Shown piece after piece: positions 41,273 through 50,689 of a DNA stretch of 64,000 bases. Made by a program: the position numbers and the translations under genes. Under the pieces are notes generated by a model, which made no database searches, had not been told where the DNA came from, and saw only the letters and a list, made by a program, of their open reading frames with translations. Where the stretch lies: positions 62,001 to 126,000 of the forward strand of contig CAJQUW010004580.1 in the NCBI GenBank assembly GCA_907163375.1, read 5' to 3'. Origin of the DNA: Prostheceraeus crozeri. Taxonomy: Eukaryota; Platyhelminthes; Polycladida; Euryleptidae. Numbering within the stretch: position 1 is the stretch's first letter; each line of letters starts with the position of its first letter.

Positions 41273-42391
41273 TTAAACATTGGACTGATTGAGACTTAGA
41301 ACTGATGATCTTTTCGTTCTGCCAGTACTTGCATGCAAGCGGTCAGTTGCCCTTTTTGAGGAGCGATTGGACAATGATGGATCTCGTGAAATTATTAGAA
41401 CATTGTTATTGTTCATTTCACGTATTTCGGAATTGTGACAAAATCTTGAAAGACCCCATCTCTCGAGGAAACCACTGAGAGCAACTTTGAATATGGGATT
41501 TCTGGCATACAAAATGGAGTTTAGAATTGAATTTACATTTCCCAAAAACAAAGTAATCGTGAGAGTAATCTCAAGTCTGTAAAAATCCACGGCAACATAG
41601 CAACTGACAATCAAGTTAAAGCTGAAAGGGAACCAACAGATAACGAAAACGCCGAAAATCAATCCCAGTGTCCGGAAGAATTTCAGATTATTTCGACGCT
41701 GTTGACGCTGTTGTTTCGTAAATGAGCACAAACTATCAACTTGTCTTTGTTGATGTCTCACTTCAAAAAATATTCTACAATACAGGCTAACAATTAAAAC
41801 AAATATCGCAATGAGGTATATCGCAAACATAAGTCTGAAGTACGGCGGCAAATGCAACATAATAAAAAAGTCAGAGTTTAAATGATCTGTCAGCAAGCTT
41901 TGCTGAATGTACATTGGCATAGTAATTAAAAGGATGAGAAAAAATCCACCAATTCCACACATCATCTTCATTTCCTTCGTTGATTCATCAGCATGATATT
42001 TCATCGGATGAACAATCGAACGATATCTGTCCACAGTATTCGCTAACAAAATTAAAACTGAAAATGAGCAACAAAGTAAGTTGATCAATACTGCACCTTT
42101 GACTAATACATGAGGGCCACCAGATACTCGAATCAGACAATTAGCTGCGAACGCGACCCCAACCATCAAATCACAAATGGTTAGTGCCAGGATGTAGTGA
42201 TTGGTAGATCCTTGTATATTATTCATCTTGAGAATAACAATGACAACGAAGATATTGGCCAAGAAGTTGATTATTGTATAAAGGCAACAACAGATGACCA
42301 TGCCAACCGCATATGGTTCAGGGAGATTAAAATGGCTGCCGTTTCCAAGTTGTGTTGAAAAGCTGTCAGTCATATTTTCCAGTTGAGACAT
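41273..42391 (-). CDS. Class A (rhodopsin-like) G protein-coupled receptor, MECA-like
   Basis: A single-exon 372-residue plasma-membrane receptor. The start is ATG 42,391 (MSQLENMTDSF), because the frame above it has no ATG; the N-terminus then carries two N-glycosylation sites (NMT, NGS). Seven hydrophobic segments are visible: TM1 NFLANIFVVIVIL, TM2 LALTICDLMVG, TM3 ending VDRYRSIVHP (the DRY motif), TM4, TM5, TM6 FVICWFPF (the CWxP motif) and TM7 NSILNSILYARNP. There is no cysteine at the outer end of TM3 or in extracellular loop 2, so the usual disulfide is missing. TM5 lacks its usual proline. Both are traits of the melanocortin/EDG/cannabinoid/adenosine group. TM7 has NSILY in place of NPxxY. 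The C-tail is serine/arginine-rich. The ligand is unknown. Confidence 0.9.
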   Translation of the reverse strand: MSQLENMTDSFSTQLGNGSHFNLPEPYAVGMVICCCLYTIINFLANIFVVIVILKMNNIQGSTNHYILALTICDLMVGVAFAANCLIRVSGGPHVLVKGAVLINLLCCSFSVLILLANTVDRYRSIVHPMKYHADESTKEMKMMCGIGGFFLILLITMPMYIQQSLLTDHLNSDFFIMLHLPPYFRLMFAIYLIAIFVLIVSLYCRIFFEVRHQQRQVDSLCSFTKQQRQQRRNNLKFFRTLGLIFGVFVICWFPFSFNLIVSCYVAVDFYRLEITLTITLFLGNVNSILNSILYARNPIFKVALSGFLERWGLSRFCHNSEIREMNNNNVLIISRDPSLSNRSSKRATDRLHASTGRTKRSSVLSLNQSNV

Positions 42392-43380
42392 CTCTCTTAT
42401 TGACGAAAATGTTAGAGATGTCACTCCAACATATATATGCTGCTTATTTCGATGGGAAATCAAAATTCTAAAAAAGATTATTGTTGGTCGACATTTACAT
42501 ACCAATCATGAAACAGAAAATAAATGAATCGCTGACAAAGGAAAATGTCAAGCACATCACACGATAGGATTGGAGATACGTCTTCATACCTCGTTCGACA
42601 TTAATGCTCCTGTACCTGTATGCCTACTTTCTATGAACATTTCAATGGCAGACAGCAAGATTCTGAAATTTGCAAAACACATTCATGAAGCGGTAACCAA
42701 TAATTTTTCTATTGTCTGCCGTACTAAACACGCTCACATAGCTGAATACATATTGACTAAAATGCATGAAGCTGATAATTTAATGAACGAATGCAATTCT
42801 TATGTTCCGTTGCATATCTTTTAATTGTATTACAGAGAGGTAATTGTAAATGCGCAATTACCTCTCTGTTCCATTCTAATGCAAGTTTCATTTTAGCTGT
42901 TCTTAAGTGTGTTCCGATCATTTTGATTCGTATATAAACCTCATTTTGCTAATGAAATACAGCCAAAATAACATAATAATTATAGATATGTGACAAAGGG
43001 TCATGTAATCCTTGCTTGGGTCCCGTGAGTGACCCTATCCGTCGTGTCCCATGACTCCAGATCGGTTTTCAAAGATTAATAGTAGATAATATGTAATTGT
43101 TGTGATAAGATAACTGTATGTTTAAAATTGAATTGATGGGACCTACAGCTAAAAAAATAGAAACATGAATTTCTAATATTCTGAAAGACAACACAAGTCA
43201 TAATTGCAAGCGGCCGAGCGTCGTGCACAAAAAAAACGCTAGTAGCGTGAACCGCAAGAGAAGTGAATGTCAACTGATCGTTTTAGCTGTCTACGAGTAT
43301 GTCTGAAGCCATCATCATTGCTGGATTTTCTAATCCTTCATTGATCTTTTATACTCACAGCAACTTTATTCAGCTCAGAT
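42392..43380. other. GPCR upstream region and intergenic DNA
   Basis: No second gene was seen. A perfect 15-bp hairpin lies at 42,832-42,869. I see no clear TATA box close to the receptor start. Confidence 0.4.
42832..42869. repeat. Perfect 15-bp hairpin upstream of the GPCR
   Basis: Arms ACAGAGAGGTAATTG and CAATTACCTCTCTGT enclose an 8-base loop. It shares AATTACCTC with the palindrome at 38,331-38,350. Confidence 0.8.
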
Positions 43381-43420
43381 CGAATAAGTTGAGATAATTG
43401 ACTATCAAAATAATCCTGTC

Positions 43421-43495
43421 AGAACAAGAATTTCTGAAGCTAAGCTTATTGATTTACTGAAACCAACTCTGAACAGAAAACATGAACAACAGTAA
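43421..43495 (+). pseudogene. Penelope-like element: end of the GIY-YIG protein
   Basis: A frame of 24 codons, RTRISEAKLIDLLKPTLNRK, ends at TAA 43,493-43,495. The pattern RISEA-LI-LLKP-LNR is the closing helix and motif of GIY-YIG domains in Penelope-like elements. No upstream part was found. The element's 3' end with a hammerhead-like motif follows within 100 bp. Confidence 0.55.
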
Positions 43496-43585
43496 GCTAG
43501 TGAGCGGTAATTCAACTTAATACCGTATTCCATTTGATGTTTAAAAATCTGTCAAGCATCACCCAGCGTCCTTTTGCAGACGGTA

Positions 43586-43627
43586 TAACTCTTGATAAAG
43601 GCAAAGATGACCGAAACGTTAGGTCTG
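43586..43627 (+). repeat. Eroded hammerhead-like motif of the Penelope 3' end
   Basis: CTTGATAAAGGC, a spacer, then CCGAAACGTTAGG. It has the spacing of CTGANGA, helix II and GAAAC with changes in the first box. It lies directly downstream of the GIY-YIG tail, which supports the link between these motifs and Penelope-like copies in this window. Confidence 0.45.
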
Positions 43628-43929
43628 TTTGCATCTCTTTATTTTACCTTGAATACAGTATATCTGGATTTTCGGCTTTAAAAAGGGAGTGTTCAATTCC
43701 TTTTCAGAAATGACTTTATTGAATTACCTTCCGTGTGCTGCCATCAATTTCATCTTGTATTAATCACAAATAGCTGTATAATGCTGGCTTCGGTTTCTGA
43801 TATTTTTGCGCATTGAGTATTTAGCATTGTGTACATTAGTAGTTTGACTTAACGACTGATACTGCGGACTGGGGGATGAAGTCACTGGCAGTGAAAACAC
43901 AAATTCTTCAGATATGAGCATTTGCCTCT

Positions 43930-44080
43930 CATGATAGCTCATCTAGTAGAGCTATGACCTAGGTTGCCTAGTGTTGGTGGTTCAAATGCGCTAATACGTG
44001 CAGTTTTCCGTCTATATAATTAGCATTCTCAAGTAATTTCAATGATAACATTATTTGAAATGTTTGACTGAAATTGTCAC
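43930..44080 (+). mobile_element. tRNA-derived SINE, family 3, copy 1
   Basis: The head reads TAGCTCATCTAGTAGAG (A-box-like) and GGTGGTTCAAATGCG (B-box-like), followed by a body with CGTGCAGTTTTCCGTCTAT and CATTCTCAAGTAATTTCAAT. The same body occurs inverted at 46,145-46,340. SINEs are transcribed by RNA polymerase III and mobilised by LINE enzymes. Confidence 0.65.
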
Positions 44081-45195
44081 ATTTGAATTTGCATTTAACG
44101 TGTTTGTCATGCTTATTTCATTTACATTGTCCTCATTTGAAAAACTGAACTCGATCTTTGATCAGTAGGCCTAGAACTTATAGATAAAACCCTATATAGG
44201 CAAAGGTGTTTGCTCATGGTAATTGAATATGTCTATCGTCTCCATTTTGATTGGCACGTGCTGAAAATTTTCTTTGGGAAATAGATGAATCATGTTCCTG
44301 TATCATATGATTTGACTTCATTGTCGCTCTCCGCCACTGCAATATAATTGCAAAAATAGGTGAAAAATAGGTGTTTTCCTTGTTTCATGTTTGCTTTGGT
44401 AATTTTAGAGCCTAATTGCGTATCCCATGATTCTCAAATGATGCAATGATTAAAAAATCTGCAAATTTGTTGTTTGAACTAAGAAATAGTCTAAACTAGG
44501 AATTGTTCTTATTTTTGTTCATGATGTGGGTCAGAGATGGAAACTGACCGTGATTTTCAGACTTCGTGGTATGCCGGCATTAGTCCGAATTCTGGTCGAT
44601 TCGGACATGAATCATAACAATTGCGGCGTCAGTGAATCACAGCTCATAGTGTCGGTGATGTTTGGAGATAAAGAAACAAGTTGCAGTTAAGTGTAACATC
44701 GCGGTGAACAGGCGGCTGTCAGTCATCTTTGTTGAATGATAATTCTTGAAATATTCTCTCCTTTTTTATTTTTCGCGAAAAGCTAAAAGTTGAAGGTAAA
44801 AACATATGTACAACCCAACATTTATGGTATTCACCCGTCCTCAAGGGTATCAGCGGTAAAAGTGACTTTGATGCAGTTAAGAGTTTTCATTTTCCTGATT
44901 CTCTACGTCAACTTCTCTTGATTTGCTATTAAAATATGTCTAGATGTGATAGGATAGGAATGATACATTTAGCACTGTGTTAGTACATAAATGTGCTGTA
45001 TACTTTGTTTATCTGCAAACTTTAAAACATTAGGGCACATTTCCGAACTCTTATTTGAACTTTCAGACATTACCCGCTTGAATTTTGCCACCAAACTTTC
45101 AATTGCGAGTTTAGGTGCCATACGATTCAACCATACGATTCCATCTCTACAGATTTTATCTACATCTGTAGGTTTTGCGTATAGGTTGTACCATA
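44081..45195. other. Non-coding stretch, nothing recognised
   Basis: No domain, RNA gene or terminal repeat was seen; it is generic intergenic sequence. Short frames at 44,991-45,215 do not look coding. Confidence 0.5.
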
Positions 45196-46048
45196 GAGTA
45201 GGGATATATAGGTAGAGTGTCGACTCAAAAAAGATATCTGTATACAGTGAAACTTTTATATCAAAATATTCAGTTTCTTGTGGAGATTATGTTCCCCTGG
45301 TCCAAAAAATTATTTGAGCAGTTCTAGAAAAAGTCAAAAATTTGCCAATTTATGCACTACCGAGATGTCTCTCCTATATAAGTAGTATGAAACAAGTTGG
45401 ATATCAAAAGGAATGAATATTTGCTAATAAGCATCCTAACTAATCAGAAATCAAGCTGATTTATCAAGGGAATTTCATGAATTGTAGTATAATGAAAGTC
45501 TTCATGAAGAAGTCGCGATATTATTCATGCTTAATTCTTGGCAGAAATTTCAAGTTTTTAATTCAATTTTCACCGGCATAATTTTTTGATACACTAAATT
45601 CATGTTTCATTTCTGGAATCTGAATAATGATGTGGAACCATTTACATCTTTGAATGAAGCCATTGAAGTTGAATGCAGTCATCCATTGTCTTTGATTATG
45701 TGATTTTGCTGTCACAATGGCAGATTGCCTGTGATATGATCACGCTTAAGAAAATATCCTTGAGGTTGAGGAAGAAAGTAATAGGAACCCATCGAATTGC
45801 TAATTCAACAAACATTACCTCTCCAAGGCTGTCATGAGAATCTGTGAAATGCCATCACTCCTTCTGCATTACAATCATGATCATTCAATTCCGTTGTAAT
45901 TTCTGCAAAACTGCAAAGATTTGCATATCTCACATTTGGTGACAATACCACCTGTATCTCCCTTGAGTTCATTTAATAAAATCGAAAGTGTATTCACATT
46001 GGGGATTTAATAAATGCGAAGTTGCCACTCTACCTAACATACTTACTC
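45196..46048 (+). mobile_element. TA-flanked MITE, family 1, copy B
   Basis: The longest uninterrupted copy (853 bp). TA precedes GAGTAGGGATATATAGGTAG at the left; the right end reads CTACCTAACATACTTACTC before TA. The interior matches copy A in inverted orientation and copy C in the same orientation. There is no coding frame. Terminal sequence and TA duplication point to a Tc1/mariner-type source. Confidence 0.85.
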
Positions 46049-46144
46049 TATAGGTTGAACTGATCAAGTATCGACTTCAGTTTTCAAATGGGGACGATGT
46101 AAATGAAATAAGCGTGACAAGCACGTTAAATGCAAGCATCAAAT

Positions 46145-46340
46145 GTTTCAATTTCAGTCAAACATTTCAAATAATGTCCTTATTGAAATTACTTGAGAAT
46201 GACAATTGAATAGACGGAAAACTGCACGTCTTGGTGGATTTGATCCACCAGTCCACAATTCTTCTAATTTTGTGATGACATTATAGCATTGATATGGTAA
46301 AAAACCCACAATATCTCTGACATAAGCAAAATTCTGAGCT
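46145..46340 (-). mobile_element. tRNA-derived SINE, family 3, copy 2
   Basis: Minus-strand reading gives a head with GGTGGATCAAATCCACC (B-box-like) and the body CGTGCAGTTTTCCGTCTAT, matching 43,990-44,080. Both copies share the region ending in TTTGACTGAAATTG. Confidence 0.65.
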
Positions 46341-46599
46341 GCGGGATGCAACCATTGTCATGCATTACACGTATTCATCAACTATGGTATGATTACATGT
46401 GCCATACTTCAGCAGCATTCATAATCAATCAAATTAATGATTAAAAAGGGAATGGCAAGGGAGGTAAATAATAGTTATGAATCACATGTTGGAATACATC
46501 ATTTAAGTACGAGTGAGAAATACGTCAATATAAAATTACGAGAGGTTGGATTTCACGTTCGAGTACCTAACAAGTCATAAAAAGATAGGAGGATGGATT

Positions 46600-47890
46600 A
46601 CATGTTGAAGTTATAGAGTGAAGTAGTACAAGTAGGGATAAATGAGTCTCTTCTTCTCTGAGACCGTGATGAAGGCATTTCTAGGTGCTTGGAGTGTGTA
46701 AGACGTTTAGGCATCAAGTCGTGTAGGCAATTTGCTGGTGAAAATAGGTCTTTAAATACTATTAAGGCTCGGATTTTGCATCGTTCGTCCTTCTTTTGAA
46801 GACAATGGCTTCGGCATTGTCTCCCGCAGATAATACGAATGCATTGTCGGTTGAGTTTTTCCAACTTAGACGAATTCTTTTTGTGAATACCGATAAAGAG
46901 ATGAGAATCGTATTCAAAAACCGACTGATGAATGCGTTGTAGACTACAAACAGATCAGATTTGGAGATGCCGGCCTCTTTTAAGCGTCTAAGGGCATAAA
47001 TATTTCTGCTGGCATCTTTGCATTGGTGCAGAATGTGAGAGTCCCATTTCAGTGCTTGTGCAATAGCTCCCAGGAACTTCAATTTCTTCGCGAAGTTGAT
47101 TTCGGTGTTGTCGAGAAGTTTTGTAGAGCTTCGTTTTCGGATGAGCATGCACATTTATAAGAGGGATATAGGCCTGAAGTTGTCACAATTCAATCGGCTT
47201 GATTTGGGAATTGGTACAATGTTGGCTACCCTCCATGAGGTTGGAAATTGACCGTTGGAGACGGAGAGGGAGAATGCTTGTATGTGTGTAAGTGGATTAG
47301 CAATAATATGAGCGCATTCCCGAATAAGTCTAGCAGAAAGACTACCAATTCCGAGAGATTTGGATTTGAGTGACATCATCATAGTGAAAACAGTGTTGGG
47401 TGAGATCTCGGGTGACCATTGAGAATATTTGTGGTTAGACTCTTCTCCAGCTACCTCGTCAGCCGCGGAAGAAAAAAGGACTCGTAGCAAAATTCTCGGT
47501 TGCGGTGACTGGAGTCTTGTATTTCTATCTCAAGAAGGGCTCTATTGTGTAACTATCTCAAGAAGGGCACTGGACTTTAATTTCAAGTCACATATCTCCC
47601 CAACAGCTGTCCATATGTTGCTATCACTTCTGGGGCTTCTCGATGCCCATTGCCGTTTCGCTTTGAAGATATCCTTTTTGATTTTCCCCTTGCAGTGTAA
47701 ATGCAGAGGCGTGTCTCCGTTTCGGAAAGCAAAGTAGCGCTGATTGATCACACGCTTTAATATCGGCGTCATCTATACTTTGTCTTTCGATGACATGATC
47801 ACTTATGTCTGGGGAATCACAGACTTGTTGATGCCCAGCGCAATACCCCGGGGTGTGGTTGATCCCCTCGTCTTTTATCTGCATTTATTC
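46600..47890 (-). pseudogene. CR1-like LINE remnant
   Basis: In minus-strand order: a pre-reverse-transcriptase linker (INQRYFAFRNGDTPLHLHCK, 47,770-47,600); the N-terminal reverse transcriptase motif (IANPLTHIQAFSLSVSNGQF, then ANIVPIPKS and NFRPISLL, to 47,155); the thumb-like region (KLKFLGAIAQALKWDSHI, then ALRRLKEAGISKSDL, then YNAFISRF); and the 3' domain (MPKRLTHSKH, then a RRRDSFIPTC stretch). The central polymerase domain with the YxDD box is missing, so an internal deletion joins the motif near 47,155 to the thumb. Stops and frame changes break the rest. The pattern fits the CR1/L2 group. It is dead and old. Confidence 0.75.
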
Positions 47891-48327
47891 TGAGGAATGA
47901 AACCTTCAGTTGATGAACTTTTAGATGCATCATTATTTATGGTTATGAGATAACAGCTAGAAATAGAATGTCTTCAATGCAACAAGCATCAAAGCACGCT
48001 TTAATCTTATTAAATAAGTATGGTGACAAGTTGTTATGTTACAGGATTGTTGCAGGAGAGTTCTATTTAATGCATAATTCATTCCTTTTACCATGTCGAT
48101 AGGCACATGAAAATTAAAGCACGCAAATAACCAATCTATTCTTCATAGATTGTTTCTTAACAAAGGCAAGTCTTCAAATTAGTATATACTGCTTTGCGCG
48201 CTGTAACAGGAAAATATGCCTATCGAAGAGGGAAACATTTATCTGTTCAATGCGTCCATCATTGGCTCAATGCACTCCACATTGCTAGCTTTTCAAAAAT
48301 GCAACGTATACAAAGAATTAATCCATA
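47891..48327. other. Non-coding stretch, nothing recognised
   Basis: Short intergenic interval between the LINE remnant and MITE copy C. Nothing recognised. Confidence 0.5.
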
Positions 48328-48514
48328 GAGTAAGTATGCAGCAGGTTGAGTGTCGACTAAAAAAATGTCCGCTTACAGTGAAAAATTTTATATCAAAATA
48401 TTGTTTTTTGCGGAGATCGTGTTCCTGCGGTCCAAAAAAATATTGATGAATTTTTAAGAAGCTTAATAATTGGAAATTATTCATGGGTTTATGCAGTGGC
48501 GATTTCTCAGGGTA

Positions 48515-49385
48515 ATTGAGGTAAACTGATCTTAATGATAGACCAATTGGTCTTAAAAGTAAATTTTGGAAATCAAAGAAGTCTTATTAAATTAATACAA
48601 ATAGCATTAATATTTGTACTACTATATATTTGAGGCTTATTAGTGCACATCAGAAAGTGGTGAAATATATGGTGAAAGAAGTTTCAATATTTAGAAGATA
48701 AGCACACATCTGATGTGATTATGTATTGGCATGGAAATATCGTTTGTTGATTAACGTCATCCAGTCATATATCGAGTTGGCAGACATCAGTAAAGACTCA
48801 AAATCATCTCAAAAATTACCCACTGTTACGGGAATGCTATATCGGAATTATCTCCTAATGATTTGGTTTTTTTCTATCAATAAAGATAAGATGCATGCTT
48901 TGCCAGACAAATTGCGTGCTGAATTGCAAGATTTGTATACGACCGATGAGTTTGTTGGCCAGACAGTTAGTGCAGCAGGGTTTTCTTCTTTTGAACTTGT
49001 TCATACGTGATGTTTCCCATAACTGAATAGTTGTTCAAAACACTCACCATGCTTAGCGTGTATAGTTGTGGCTGTGAAAGATCCTCTCTCCTCTCAAAAG
49101 AATTATAAGATTTTCTAGGACGAGTATGTCCGATGAGAGATTGTGTGGTTTGTCTTTTCTTTCGATTGAAAAAGAACTCATTGCTCATATGATAAAAAGT
49201 GGCCCTGAAAAATGGCATTTACGGATATTGTATGTACTCGTATGCATTTTAAAACGGTGTGATAAAAGGTGAACAATTACATAATAGTTGGACCTGCCGT
49301 TTTCTTATAGATTCTAAGTTAATATGTTTAGGTGCTTACCTGGGAATGAGAGACAATAATCGCCGCTGGTTATGTAATAGCGATT
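48515..49385. mobile_element. Unidentified insertion in MITE copy C
   Basis: It interrupts sequence that is continuous in copy B. A GCGATTT word occurs at both edges (about 48,504 and 49,380) and may be its target duplication. No terminal inverted repeat was found. A 94-codon frame at 48,726-49,010 (QSYIELADISKDSKSSQKLP in part) matches nothing I know. Confidence 0.45.
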
Positions 49386-49736
49386 TGGAACCTCAGACTT
49401 CAATAGTAGTATGAAACTTATTGGATATCAAAAAGGAATGAAAACTTACTAACAGTTATCTTAATTAAACGGAAATTATGAAGAAAATTTCATGAGCTAC
49501 ATTATAATGCAAGTCTTCATGGAAAAGTTGCGATCCTACTGTGCTTCCTGGCTGAAATTACTAGTTTTTAATTACATTAATCTTCATCGGAATGATTTTA
49601 TGTTTCATTTCTTAAATCTGAAAAATATTGTGACACCCCATTTATATCTTTTTAAGTTAATTATGATCATGATTATGATATTTTGCTTTTTCAGAAGCAG
49701 GTAGGTAGTTTGTGATATGAACGCTTAAGAAATATT

Positions 49737-49957
49737 AACCCATTTAGCGCCAGTGTAACGTTTTCGTTACAACACTTTTAAGCATCTGCTGTCTTCTCCA
49801 GCTTGCGACATATGATACAATATTTTGATTACCATACATTATTTATCACATTTTTTCAGGTAAACAATCGCCAAATCAAAATTTATTACTTTTTAGTGCT
49901 TATATTTTATCACGAAATTAGACAAAAAATGGGCCTAAAATCTGCTAATATACTGTG
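49737..49957 (+). repeat. piggyBac-like left terminus
   Basis: TTAACCCATTTAGCGCCAGT is the typical start of a piggyBac-type element (TTAA target followed by CCC and a TTTAGCGCCA word). A small palindrome TGTAACG-TTTT-CGTTACA follows. The matching right end was not found. It may be a truncated relative of the source of the 9.2 kb transposase stub. Confidence 0.45.
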
Positions 49958-50424
49958 CACTAGGTGACACTGCCACACGTAATTCACGCGTAATTACGGA
50001 TCACCCCGAACATCCTTGGTTAAGGGCAGTCTAGGCCCTACTTCTAAGCGATTAGCCTACATGCGCGCTGCACCAAGAGTCAGCAATCACGTGATCTGAT
50101 GATGTCAAAGCATGGGGAATGTTTATTAATACGCGCGGGCAAGCGCTTATAGTTTCCACGTCGTCTACGATTGTCCTTGTTGCCGCTTGAACAACGGATG
50201 AGCCACTAAGCATGTTTTGTCTTTCCTGAGCATGAAATTTAGGTCCTATCACATTGTTCAGCCTCTGATGCATGCAGACACATGAGACGTAAAGTCTATA
50301 TAACAGGACTGCCGACCAATGTTGCACGAATGTCACGCCTAACCACGGATGTTTAGGGTCATGTGTAATTACGCGTAGTTTACGCGTGAATTACGCGCAA
50401 TTGAGCGTAACATGTCACCTAGTG
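49958..50424 (+). mobile_element. MITE family 2, copy 1 (467 bp)
   Basis: Terminal inverted repeats begin CACTAGGTGACA at both ends and are rich in ACGCGTAATTAC-type words. The interior includes CAATCACGTGATCTGATGAT and a TATATAACAGGACTGCC stretch. A second, left-truncated copy in the opposite orientation lies at 54,834-55,166. No coding frame. Confidence 0.75.
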
Positions 50425-50689
50425 AGAGCATTAAAGTAGTCACCAATCGAATTGCTAATTTAAAAAAATTACCTATTTAGTCATGACACGAAGGATTTGT
50501 AAAATATTGTTATTCCTTCTGTATTGCTATCAAAATCATTCAATTCCGTGGCAACGTCTTCAAAACTTAAAAATTTGGTTGTCTCACATCAACTCGAGTT
50601 CATTAAAGTAAAATCGAAATTGTATGCAATTTGGAGTTTAAATTAATACTGAGTTGCTACTCTACCTGATATACTTACTCTGTGGGCCC

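Larger units (their letters stand above)
48328..50680 (+). mobile_element. TA-flanked MITE, family 1, copy C, split by two insertions
   Basis: Same ends as copy B (GAGTAAGTATGCAGCAGGTT at the left after TA; ACCTGATATACTTACTC at the right). MITE sequence is at 48,328-48,514, 49,386-49,737 and 50,430-50,680. The gaps hold about 870 bp of unknown sequence and about 690 bp that includes a different MITE (49,958-50,424). These insertions are therefore younger than copy C. Confidence 0.8.

Noticed and set aside
48726-49010. A 94-codon frame as a new transposase
   Set aside because: No catalytic motif and no terminal repeats. It lies in an unidentified insertion and may be chance.
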